Below the pieces are notes generated by a model. It saw only the letters and a list, made by a program, of their open reading frames with translations, did no database searches and was not told the DNA's origin. A stretch of DNA of 64,000 bases from CAWCQC01 sp963819905 (GTDB lineage: Bacteria > Actinomycetota > Thermoleophilia > Gaiellales > Gaiellaceae), in contig CAWFXP010000005.1 in assembly GCA_963819905.1 (NCBI GenBank), positions 124,001-188,000 on the forward strand, in the 5' to 3' direction. Positions 16,896 through 24,009 of this stretch are shown here, one piece after another. Position numbers and translations under genes: made by a program. The stretch's first letter is position 1. Each line of letters opens with the position of its first letter.

Positions 16896-18419
16896 TCAGG
16901 GCCCGGCGCCGGCCCGCGCCCGAAGGTGCGCCACCGATCGCTCCCAGTACGCGTACTGTCGGGTCTGGCTCACCGCCGCAGCCGAGGCGCCACTGCGCTT
17001 CGGCAGACGAAGCACGTACCGGGCCCACGTCGCGACGAGGAGTGGGTCCACCAACGGAGGGGCGATGCCCGCACGAGCGGCGGCGGCGTCGACGAGCCGG
17101 CGCGCCCAGGCCCCGGGCGCGAAGAAAGCCTCCTCGAAGGCGGCGACGTGCTCCGACAGCGAGCCGGCGCGGGCGCGTGCGGAAACAACGTACGCGAGAA
17201 AGAAGCAGAGGTCGGCAAGCGGAAGCCCTGTCCGTTCGGCGAGCTCCCAGTCGATCACCCCGAGCCGGCCGTCAGGCTGCAGCACGAGGTTCGGATGACC
17301 GAGATCGCCGTGCTCGAAGACGAGCGGCAGTCGCGCGTGGCGCAGCGGCTCGACCACGGCCAGCGTGCCCTCCACGAGCGTGCCGGCTGCCGGTGCGGTC
17401 GCGGCGAACCGCGTCAGCGGCGCCTCCAGAAGCCGCTCGAACGCGGCGCCGTCGGCCGCCTCGACCGTCACGGGCAGCTCGGCGAGCCAGGCGAGGCCGG
17501 CTGCGATGCACCCCTCGGGGTCGGCGGCGACCGCCCTCGGGTTCATGGGCGTCCCGGCGAGCGCCGTCTCGAGCAGGAGCGGACGCCCGTGCACATCCTC
17601 GAACGCGACGACCCGCGGAACGCTCGTGAGGCCCGGGCGGAGCGCCTCGAGCTCCTGCAGCGCAGTCGCCTCCGCAGCAAGCGCGTCGCGGTCACCCGCG
17701 AGGCGCGGCGTCTTCGCGACGAGCGAGGGAGCCCGCCCGCCGCCCGGAACGAGGAGTGCGATCACGTTGCGTGAGGTCTCGAAGCCCGGCGTCACGAGGA
17801 GCGCGGCCACGATCCCTGACGGCGGAAGCCGCGCGGTGCCGTTCGCGACGAACGCGCCGGCGAACCCTGCCGACGGCCCCTCGCCGTTCGGTCGGCGCGC
17901 GACGACGCTCGCACACGGCACGACGCGATCGAGCGCCCCCAGGGCGAGCAGGCAGCGGGCGACGGTGGCCTTCAGACGGGACGTCGACCTCGCCCGCCGG
18001 CGCGCCAGCGAGAGCCGGACAGCCTCGGGCTCGTCGAGCGGAACGATCTCGTGACACGGATCGAACGCCGGCCAGTGCCAGGACGTCCGGGCTCCCTCGA
18101 GCCCCTGACGTCCCAGTTCGGCGACCACCGTCCGGCGCAGGCGGCCGGTCGTCTCGGCGTAGAGCCAGCCTCCCGGCCGCAGAAGACGGACCGCGTCGGC
18201 GAGACGCTGCCGGGTCGGAGCGACGACGACGACGACGTCTGCACTGCTCGGCTCGGTCGAGCCCGCCTCGGTGAGATCGAGCGCGAACCGCGCCAGCGCA
18301 CGCTGCAGGCGGTCGTCGGCGGCGCCGACGCAGGCCACCCGTGCGAGCTCCGCGGTCGGCAGCAGAAATCGCCAGTCGAGGCGGCGGGAGAGGTCGAGAT
18401 CGGAGTCGGTCAACGACAC
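16896..18419 (-). CDS. Fusion of a methyltransferase-like domain with an aminoglycoside-phosphotransferase-type kinase
   Basis: GTG 18419 overlaps the end of the HprK-like gene by 10 nt and gives 507 residues. Residues about 1-150 look like a class I methyltransferase remnant: VACVGAADDRLQ at the motif I position lacks the usual glycine-rich loop, while LRLLRPGG-type sequence (VRLLRPGGWLYAE) is preserved. Residues about 215-507 are an APH/choline-kinase-like domain with FEHGDLGHPNLVL (Brenner catalytic loop) and GVIDWELAER (metal-binding Asp), both intact. The kinase domain should phosphorylate a small-molecule or sugar hydroxyl; the N-terminal domain may only bind. The fusion is unusual to me, and the substrate is unknown. 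Confidence 0.65.
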   Translation of the reverse strand: MSLTDSDLDLSRRLDWRFLLPTAELARVACVGAADDRLQRALARFALDLTEAGSTEPSSADVVVVVAPTRQRLADAVRLLRPGGWLYAETTGRLRRTVVAELGRQGLEGARTSWHWPAFDPCHEIVPLDEPEAVRLSLARRRARSTSRLKATVARCLLALGALDRVVPCASVVARRPNGEGPSAGFAGAFVANGTARLPPSGIVAALLVTPGFETSRNVIALLVPGGGRAPSLVAKTPRLAGDRDALAAEATALQELEALRPGLTSVPRVVAFEDVHGRPLLLETALAGTPMNPRAVAADPEGCIAAGLAWLAELPVTVEAADGAAFERLLEAPLTRFAATAPAAGTLVEGTLAVVEPLRHARLPLVFEHGDLGHPNLVLQPDGRLGVIDWELAERTGLPLADLCFFLAYVVSARARAGSLSEHVAAFEEAFFAPGAWARRLVDAAAARAGIAPPLVDPLLVATWARYVLRLPKRSGASAAAVSQTRQYAYWERSVAHLRARAGAGP

Positions 18420-19534
18420 ACCGGGCCCATGGCCGTGTAGAGGGCGGGAAGGGACACCGGGTAGGGGTGGGAGACGGCGAAGGCCGGCTTCCCGTCGAGG
18501 ACCGACTCGAGCCGCCGCTTCTCGATCTCGCCCGCCTCCTCCACGAGCGTGCTCGCCCGATCGGGGAACGCGAACCTGAACCTGAGGTAGTAGCCCATGA
18601 AGTCGAGGCGTTCGTATGCGAGCGAGAACGCCATCCGCCGGGCCACCTCGGCCGGCTCGATCGGCCAGACCCGGATCCCTTCCGCCTCGTGGCTCTCGAC
18701 GAAGACCAGCCGGTCGAACGGAGCGTCGCCGTCTTCCCCGACTCCTGCAAAGAGCTCCGACGGGCGGACGTCGACATGACGTTGGCGCTCGATCAGCGGC
18801 AGGGCGCGCCGGTACGTACGCGCGACGCTCCCACGGCGCTTCGCGGTGAGCTTCTCCCCCGCGGCGTGCAGCACCCCGAGACTCGCGAGACGCGCGCGCT
18901 GTCCCGTCCCGAGGCCCGAGCGAACGGACGGAAGGTCGTCGAGATGCCAGTCCCAGACTCGAACGGGCTCGGGAATGCCGCTGACTCGACGACCGTCCGG
19001 CGAGACGTACACCCACTCGTCTCCGACGTACCGGGCTCCGTTCGCGGCAAACGCGAGCAGCGCCTCCGTCTTGCCGCCCTTCGACCAGCCCGTCGCGACC
19101 ACCCCGATCCCGTTGTGCACGAACGCGGATGCGTGCAGCGGCAGCGCGCCGTTCGCAAGGGCGGTCAGGTTCACGATCGGGATGAGGAGCGGCACGGCCG
19201 GCAGCCCCCGTTCGCAGACGATCTCGGGTCGGGAGCCGACGGCGTCGAGCGGGATCAGGACCCTGGCGGGGGTTTTGTACTTCGAGCGAAGGACGAGGAA
19301 GGCATCGTCCGTGAAGGCCGTGTCGTCCAGGCCGAGGAGCGTGGCGTCTCCGGTCTCGAGCCGGTCGACGAAGCGGACGACGATGTCGGGCGCCCGCTCG
19401 AGCCGCGACCGTATCGGCCCGAGCTGGGCCCCCACGGCCCGCACGTCGGAGCCCGTTGCGTCGACGAGACGGATTCCGACGAGCCCGTGGAGGTCGAAAT
19501 CGACGTCCTCACGGCGACCGTCAGGCAGAGCCAT
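18410..19534 (-). CDS. HPr-kinase-like (HprK-related) P-loop protein
   Basis: The 374-residue protein has a P-loop GWSKGGKTE at about residue 150, set as in HprK (GxxGxGKSE), preceded by LHASAFVHNGIGVVATG and followed by YVGDEWVYVSPDG, which resembles the HprK strand and acidic motif. The HPr-binding signature is not evident. HprK-related kinases occur in exosortase-associated polysaccharide loci next to nucleotidyltransferases, as here. It overlaps its neighbours by 14 and 10 nt. It probably phosphorylates a protein or sugar in this pathway; that is inference. Confidence 0.6.
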   Translation of the reverse strand: MALPDGRREDVDFDLHGLVGIRLVDATGSDVRAVGAQLGPIRSRLERAPDIVVRFVDRLETGDATLLGLDDTAFTDDAFLVLRSKYKTPARVLIPLDAVGSRPEIVCERGLPAVPLLIPIVNLTALANGALPLHASAFVHNGIGVVATGWSKGGKTEALLAFAANGARYVGDEWVYVSPDGRRVSGIPEPVRVWDWHLDDLPSVRSGLGTGQRARLASLGVLHAAGEKLTAKRRGSVARTYRRALPLIERQRHVDVRPSELFAGVGEDGDAPFDRLVFVESHEAEGIRVWPIEPAEVARRMAFSLAYERLDFMGYYLRFRFAFPDRASTLVEEAGEIEKRRLESVLDGKPAFAVSHPYPVSLPALYTAMGPVCR

Positions 19535-20819
19535 CGGGCAATGATGACGGGCTGCCCGGCTCCGCGCTTCGCGTGCGGCGGACCTGCCCGTACCGGGCCC
19601 ACACCGCCGCCTTCACGGCCCGCCGGACCTCATCGGCATCCCGTGAGGCGTCGACTCGGACCGAGTGCGGAAGCCGGCTCCCGAGCTCGGCGAACCGCCG
19701 CCGCTGGGCCTCGAGCCCGTCGAGCGAGTGCTCGCCCTTGCGCGCGAACAGAATCTCCGCCGGGGCGTCGAGGACGATGACGAGATCAGGCGCCGCACAC
19801 GCGTGCGCGAGCAGCCAGCGGCGCAGCCGGGTGCGGGCTCCCTCCGAGCCCGTCGACAGGCGCGCGTCGAGCGTGTAGCGGTCGAAGACGACGAGCCGTC
19901 CCCGCCACTGGTGAGCACGCGCGACGGCGGAGCTCCAGCGCAGGCGCGCGAGCCGGCCGAGCAGACCGAGGCCGGGGAGCCGCGTGCCGCCGGTCGATCC
20001 GGCGGGATAGAGCCCGGCGTACAGCCGGCGCGCGGGGAAGGGGAACGTGTCGACGAGCTCCGCCGCGAGCGTCGACTTCCCTGCCCCGTCGGGGCCGAGC
20101 AGCACGACGCGAAGGCCGCGGCGCGAGAGGAGCGTCTGGAGCTTCGACAGGCGTCGCAAGCCGCCGTTGACGACCCGGCGCGTGGTCACGCGGGCCCGGT
20201 GTCGCGCAGCGAGCTGTCGCGCGCTCGGCGCGCCGAGCGCTGCGAGCTCGTCGAAGCGGCCTGCGCACGCCAGGGCGAGCGCGCGCTCGGCGCCGCCGGA
20301 GAGGGCGGTGTCAGCCACGTCGCCGCCGAGCCCCCCTGCCGCACGGGCGGCCGGGGCGAGCTCAGCGAGGCGCTCTGCGTGATCCGACCGGATCGCTCCC
20401 TTGTCGAGCAGGCAGTGCAGGAGGAGCGTCCAGAACTCGTCGTCTGCCCCGAGGCGACGGGACGCTCCTTCTCCCCTCGTCCGAGCCAGGAAAGGCGCCG
20501 CCGGAGCGAGCGCGAACTCGAGGCGCGGCCCGTAGGTGAGCGCGGTCACCGCGTCGACCTTCTGCCACCGGTCGCGGTCCGGCTCGTACGCGAGCGCGAA
20601 GCGATGGGGTCGCCTCCCCCACGCCGGCTGGCGGACAAAGCCGTGGTCAGCGAGGACGCGCTCGAAGTGGTCGGTCGCGTCCGGGTCCACCAGCAGGTCG
20701 ACTTCGTGCACGCGACCGGAGGCCGGCCCCGGATCCCGGAGCAGACAGGCGCCGACGCCGTCTCGCTCGCAGACATCGAGGACGGACGCGAGCGGCTCGA
20801 GATCGTCGGACGTTCTCAG
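19521..20819 (-). CDS. Nucleotidyltransferase-like domain fused to a thymidylate-kinase-like domain
   Basis: No ATG or GTG is found near the family-like N-terminus. The best start is CTG 20819, overlapping the sugar transferase stop (C-TGA), which gives 432 residues. Residues about 1-190 resemble the uncharacterised nucleotidyltransferase family PF14907, with VHEVDLLVDPD supplying the acidic metal-binding pair and DDEFWTLLLHCLLDKG further on. Residues about 210-420 are a P-loop kinase domain with VVLLGPDGAGKSTLAAEL, LVVFDRYTLDARL and DLVIVLDAPAEILFARKGE. The kinase half is related to the separate protein at 14921-15605. Substrates are unknown. It lies between the sugar transferase and HprK-like genes with overlaps on both sides. 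Confidence 0.6.
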   Translation of the reverse strand: MRTSDDLEPLASVLDVCERDGVGACLLRDPGPASGRVHEVDLLVDPDATDHFERVLADHGFVRQPAWGRRPHRFALAYEPDRDRWQKVDAVTALTYGPRLEFALAPAAPFLARTRGEGASRRLGADDEFWTLLLHCLLDKGAIRSDHAERLAELAPAARAAGGLGGDVADTALSGGAERALALACAGRFDELAALGAPSARQLAARHRARVTTRRVVNGGLRRLSKLQTLLSRRGLRVVLLGPDGAGKSTLAAELVDTFPFPARRLYAGLYPAGSTGGTRLPGLGLLGRLARLRWSSAVARAHQWRGRLVVFDRYTLDARLSTGSEGARTRLRRWLLAHACAAPDLVIVLDAPAEILFARKGEHSLDGLEAQRRRFAELGSRLPHSVRVDASRDADEVRRAVKAAVWARYGQVRRTRSAEPGSPSSLPDGSA

Positions 20820-21427
20820 GCCCCGGAGCCCTTGAACACCGACTTGATCGTCCACCAGATGATCTTGAGATCGAGCCCGAACGACATGTTCTGGATGTAC
20901 TGGATGTCGAGCCGTAGGCGCTCGTCGAAGGTGCTCGAGTTCCGGCCGAACACCTGCCAGAGCCCGGTGATTCCCGGGCTGACCTCGAGGCGGTACGTAT
21001 GCCAGAGGTCGTAGGTGCTCGCCGCGAACGAGGTCGGCCTCGGCCCGACGAGGGACATGTCGCCCCGGGCGAGATTGATGAACTGCGGGAGCTCGTCGAG
21101 GCTGGTCTTGCGCAGGATCCTTCCGACCCGCGTCACCCGCGGGTCGTCGAGGATCTTGAAGTCCGGAAACGGGAGGATGTTGAGGTGCGCGAGCGCGGGT
21201 TTCAGCTCCTCTGCGTTTCGCACCATCGTCCGGAACTTGTACATCCGGAAGCGGATGCCGTGCTGACCAGTTCGGTCCTGAGTGAAGAACGCCGCACCGG
21301 GCGAGTCGAGCCGGACGGCCGCCCAGCAGACGGCGAGGAGCGGAACCACGACGGGCGTCACCAGCACGCAGAACAGGAGGTCGAACGCCCGCTTCAGGCG
21401 CAGGTAGGTCTTGCTGACGGTAGGCAT
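20816..21427 (-). CDS. Initiating sugar transferase (undecaprenyl-phosphate phosphoglycosyltransferase)
   Basis: A 203-residue protein with one N-terminal membrane hairpin (FDLLFCVLVTPVVVPLLAVC) and the full bacterial sugar transferase signature. This includes FRMYKFRTMVRNAEEL, DPRVTRVGRILRKTSLDELPQ, NLARGDMSLVGPRP and PGITGLWQVFGRN. The length is that of the catalytic domain alone (monotopic class), without the multi-membrane front of WbaP. It moves a sugar-1-phosphate from a nucleotide sugar to undecaprenyl phosphate, the first step of repeat-unit synthesis. It follows the GGDEF-like gene by 27 nt and overlaps the next by 4 nt. The sugar is not predictable. Confidence 0.9.
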   Translation of the reverse strand: MPTVSKTYLRLKRAFDLLFCVLVTPVVVPLLAVCWAAVRLDSPGAAFFTQDRTGQHGIRFRMYKFRTMVRNAEELKPALAHLNILPFPDFKILDDPRVTRVGRILRKTSLDELPQFINLARGDMSLVGPRPTSFAASTYDLWHTYRLEVSPGITGLWQVFGRNSSTFDERLRLDIQYIQNMSFGLDLKIIWWTIKSVFKGSGA

Positions 21428-21454
21428 CGACTCGAATGGCGCTCCGAGGGATGC

Positions 21455-22159
21455 TCAGACCGTTTCGCCGCTTTGCTGCGGCCGCAGCTCGATCTCCCGT
21501 AGGTGCGGTTCCCGCACGGTGGCGACGTCCCGCGGCGTGCCGTTCAGCGCCTGCCCCCGAAGCTTCGCCAGGAGTGCCCCGCTCGTCGATCCGTCGAGCG
21601 GGAACGCGGCCAGCCTGACGCCCTCGTCGGGCAGGAGCTCCGGAGCGAGCCGCCGGACTCGGGCGAGAAACGCCTCGCCCATCGCCCGGTCGCTCTCGGG
21701 CAGGAGGACGTAGACGCTCTCGTCGGCGAGCCACGCCCGGTCGACGCTGCGCAGGAACGCCCCGATCTGGAGCATCTCGTCGTACGCCGCCTCGCGCGTG
21801 TCCCCCACCTGTTCCGCCCTGAGGCTCGACCTCGACGGCACGCGCACGACCACGAAGGTCCGCTCGTACCGACGGCTCCGGTCGAGCTCGCGACGGAACT
21901 CGCCCCAGGGATCGGTGCTGTCCGGCGGGGCGAGCGCCGGCGGCACGCCGGAGTCGCCGTTGCGCCGGAGCAGCGCGGAGAGCCGGTTTCGCAGGTTCGT
22001 CTTCATCTCGTACGCAGCGGGCTGCGGCCGGAGGATCGGCACCGTACCGGGTGCCCCGTCCGCCCCACTCACATCGGCGCCGGCGCGCACGGCCTTGAGA
22101 CTCTCGGGCCGATGCTCACCGGGTGGATATCCATTTCGTTCGTCTAGCGCCTTACCCAT
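21455..22159 (-). CDS. Degenerate GGDEF-like domain protein
   Basis: ATG 22159 is preceded by GGAGGAAC at good spacing. Of 234 residues, the first 75 look unstructured. The second half follows the diguanylate cyclase pattern: WGEFRRELDRSRRYERTFVVVRV, then GAFLRSVDRAWLADESVYVLLPESDR, then RRLAPELLPDEGVRLAAFP. At the catalytic site the GGDEF is replaced by LADES, so cyclase activity is not expected. It might sense c-di-GMP or act structurally next to the initiating glycosyltransferase. The family assignment comes from the residue pattern alone. Confidence 0.5.
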   Translation of the reverse strand: MGKALDERNGYPPGEHRPESLKAVRAGADVSGADGAPGTVPILRPQPAAYEMKTNLRNRLSALLRRNGDSGVPPALAPPDSTDPWGEFRRELDRSRRYERTFVVVRVPSRSSLRAEQVGDTREAAYDEMLQIGAFLRSVDRAWLADESVYVLLPESDRAMGEAFLARVRRLAPELLPDEGVRLAAFPLDGSTSGALLAKLRGQALNGTPRDVATVREPHLREIELRPQQSGETV

Positions 22160-22216
22160 TGCCGTTCCTCCTTCTCGAGCCTTCCAGTCCGTCGGGCTCT
22201 GAGAGCCCGACCTGCC

Positions 22217-23434
22217 CTAGCTAGCGGGCTGGAGACCGGGAGGTCGCTCGAGCGGAGAGACGAAAGCAACGGGACGCCAGACGAGCACGGATGTGCGTAG
22301 GCGCCGGAGAAGAGCCGGCGCGACGAGGCAGAGCAGCGCGGCCGCCAGCGCGAAGGCGAACGAAGCCCCACCGCCGCCACCGCCGGACGATCCAGCTGCG
22401 CCCGCGGCCCCCGACGGAGCGGGGACGGGCATCGGGAGCTCGACCGGGCTCTCGGCCGGCGGCGCCTCGGGAGCCTGCGACGGCGCGAGCCTGTCGAGCC
22501 CGTCGAGGTTCCGCCCCGCGGCGCGCACACGGTCGTCGGCAGGCGTGCCGTCGGAGGCATCGGCACCGACCACCGCGACGACGTCGCCGTCGACCAGGAC
22601 GATGCGGAGGTCAGGCGCAGCGGGAGCCTGTGGGATCAACGGCCCCGGGACGACGGGGAGGGGTGGCGGATCAACGGCCGGAGCCGACGGGTCGGCGGGA
22701 GATGGCTCGACGGGCACGGCCGGCGCCACCGGCTCCGGGACGACCTCGGGCGGGCCGCTTACGAACGGCTCCTCAACCGACCCCGCCCCCGGCTCGGCGG
22801 GCGGGACGAGAGGCTCGGAGCCCCCGATCGGCTCGGGCGCCGGGGCCGGCACCGCCACCGGCGGGTCCACGACCGGCGGGACCGGGACTGGCTCGGGAGC
22901 GGGCGGTGGTGTCGTGTCGACCGGCGGCGTGACAGGCGGCACGACCGGCGCCGGCTCGGGTGCGGGAGCCGGATCGGGAGCGGGTACCGGATCGGTCGGC
23001 ACAGCGCCGCCGGGGGGATCGGTGGGGACCGGCTCGGAAGGGATCGGAGCCGGCTCGGTCGGGAGAGGCGCCGGGTCCTGCGGCTGCTGCGTCGGGTCGC
23101 TCGGCAGCGGCGACGGCTCGGTGGGCAGGCCCGACCCGGGAGGCTGCGGCTCGGGGACCGGGCTCTCCGACGGCACGTACGGCGACGGGGCCTCGATCGG
23201 CGGTTCCGCAGTTCCGGGAGGCGGCAGAATCGCACCGTCACCCACCGGAACAGGATCGCCGGCCGGGTCGGTCGGCGGCGCTGACGTGCCGGCGTCAGAA
23301 GGGGTCGCGACGCCCGCACCGGCGCGCGGCGCGGAAGCGAGAACGACGATTCCGGCGGTGATTACCACCGCCGTTAACGAAGTCCAGAATGCCCAGCCAC
23401 GTCGCGGGCAAGACTCCGTCCGCACCAGCGGCAC
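22217..23434 (-). CDS. Proline-rich cell-envelope protein with N- and C-terminal membrane segments
   Basis: The start is GTG 23434, or more likely GTG 23425, which has GGAGG 8 nt upstream. After a hydrophobic signal or anchor (FWTSLTAVVITAGIVVLASA) come about 290 residues of Pro/Thr/Glu/Asp-rich repeats of the type PTEPxPxPSEP and VPPV. A more ordered stretch follows (DLRIVLVDGDVVAVVGADASD). Near the C-terminus a six-glycine run precedes a second membrane segment (FALAAALLCLVAPALL) and basic RRLR. It would span the wall as a stalk anchored at both ends. It is the first gene of the polysaccharide operon. No family recognised. Confidence 0.6.
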   Translation of the reverse strand: MPLVRTESCPRRGWAFWTSLTAVVITAGIVVLASAPRAGAGVATPSDAGTSAPPTDPAGDPVPVGDGAILPPPGTAEPPIEAPSPYVPSESPVPEPQPPGSGLPTEPSPLPSDPTQQPQDPAPLPTEPAPIPSEPVPTDPPGGAVPTDPVPAPDPAPAPEPAPVVPPVTPPVDTTPPPAPEPVPVPPVVDPPVAVPAPAPEPIGGSEPLVPPAEPGAGSVEEPFVSGPPEVVPEPVAPAVPVEPSPADPSAPAVDPPPLPVVPGPLIPQAPAAPDLRIVLVDGDVVAVVGADASDGTPADDRVRAAGRNLDGLDRLAPSQAPEAPPAESPVELPMPVPAPSGAAGAAGSSGGGGGGASFAFALAAALLCLVAPALLRRLRTSVLVWRPVAFVSPLERPPGLQPAS

Positions 23435-23499
23435 CTCCAGCGCCAGAAGAAGAACCCCTCCGCCCCGAGTTGTTCCGGGCGTACCCGAAACCTGATCGC

Positions 23500-23528
23500 A
23501 CCATACTTTGGAGGCTCACCCTTGTCAA
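23500..23528 (-). promoter_or_regulatory. Promoter of the minus-strand polysaccharide operon
   Basis: Reading the minus strand: TTGACA (plus 23523-23528), a 17-nt spacer and TATGGT (plus 23500-23505), followed by about 60 nt of leader to the GTG of the Pro-rich gene. This is one of the best sigma-70-type promoters in the window, and it precedes a chain of genes reaching 12524 with gaps no larger than 58 nt. Confidence 0.65.
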
Positions 23529-23610
23529 ATCCTGTCATGGGCGCCGCGGACGCGGCGGAAAGCGGCTCCCCGTGGCGGCTGCCCGGAGCGTTTCAACAAC
23601 CTGCGAGGTG

Positions 23611-23850
23611 TCAGGCGGCCGCCGAGAGCCCCGTCGACGGCCAGGGCTGCCCGCCGACGATCGACAAGGCCCGACCGAGCTCGTCGTCGGTCGCCCCACG
23701 CAGAATCCGGCCGCCGCGCTCCTCCGTGCAGGCGCCCGTCCACGCGGTGACGCGGATCTCGTCCTCGACGCGGACGCTCTCCACGGTTCCCGTCTCGAGA
23801 TCGACGGTCACCACCGCCGGCAGGCGGTACAGCATGCGAACCTTCGTCAT
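23611..23850 (-). CDS. Small hypothetical protein (79 residues)
   Basis: ATG 23850 is preceded by a strong ribosome binding site (GGAGGAAAG) at 0-5 nt spacing, so I choose it over longer in-frame starts. The product begins MTKVRMLYRLPAVVTVDLET and continues with alternating beta-type sequence (TVESVRVEDEIRVT), a single cysteine and an Asp/Glu-rich middle. No family is recognised. It lies just upstream of the polysaccharide operon promoter on the same strand, 176 nt before the Pro-rich gene, and could be a separate small regulator or an early envelope component. Confidence 0.5.
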   Translation of the reverse strand: MTKVRMLYRLPAVVTVDLETGTVESVRVEDEIRVTAWTGACTEERGGRILRGATDDELGRALSIVGGQPWPSTGLSAAA

Positions 23851-23964
23851 CTTTCCTCCTGCGTTCTGCGGCCGATTACATTTGACCCACAGCATCACTC
23901 GAAAGGAGCATCCCATGGGCGGCGGAGCCGTGAGCAGTTGGTGACACTTTGGTAAAGGACGCTC

Positions 23965-23988
23965 CGATCGGCGCCGATCGCGTATAAG
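23965..23988 (+). promoter_or_regulatory. 16-bp perfect palindrome just before a TATAAG box
   Basis: CGATCGGCGCCGATCG (23965-23980) is a perfect palindrome and is followed 2 nt later by TATAAG (23983-23988), 22 nt before the GTG of the ligase gene at 24010. The place, over the expected spacer of a promoter, is that of a repressor operator. There is no clear -35 box, which would fit an activator-dependent promoter. Inference only. Confidence 0.4.
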
Positions 23989-24009
23989 GCTCGTCTGGCG
24001 AACCGCGAC

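Noticed and set aside
23915..23944. An 8-codon plus-strand ORF (ATG to TGA) after an AAAGGAG site
   Set aside because: The ribosome-binding-like site is attractive, but the ORF has no regulatory residues or hairpin and its conservation cannot be judged.
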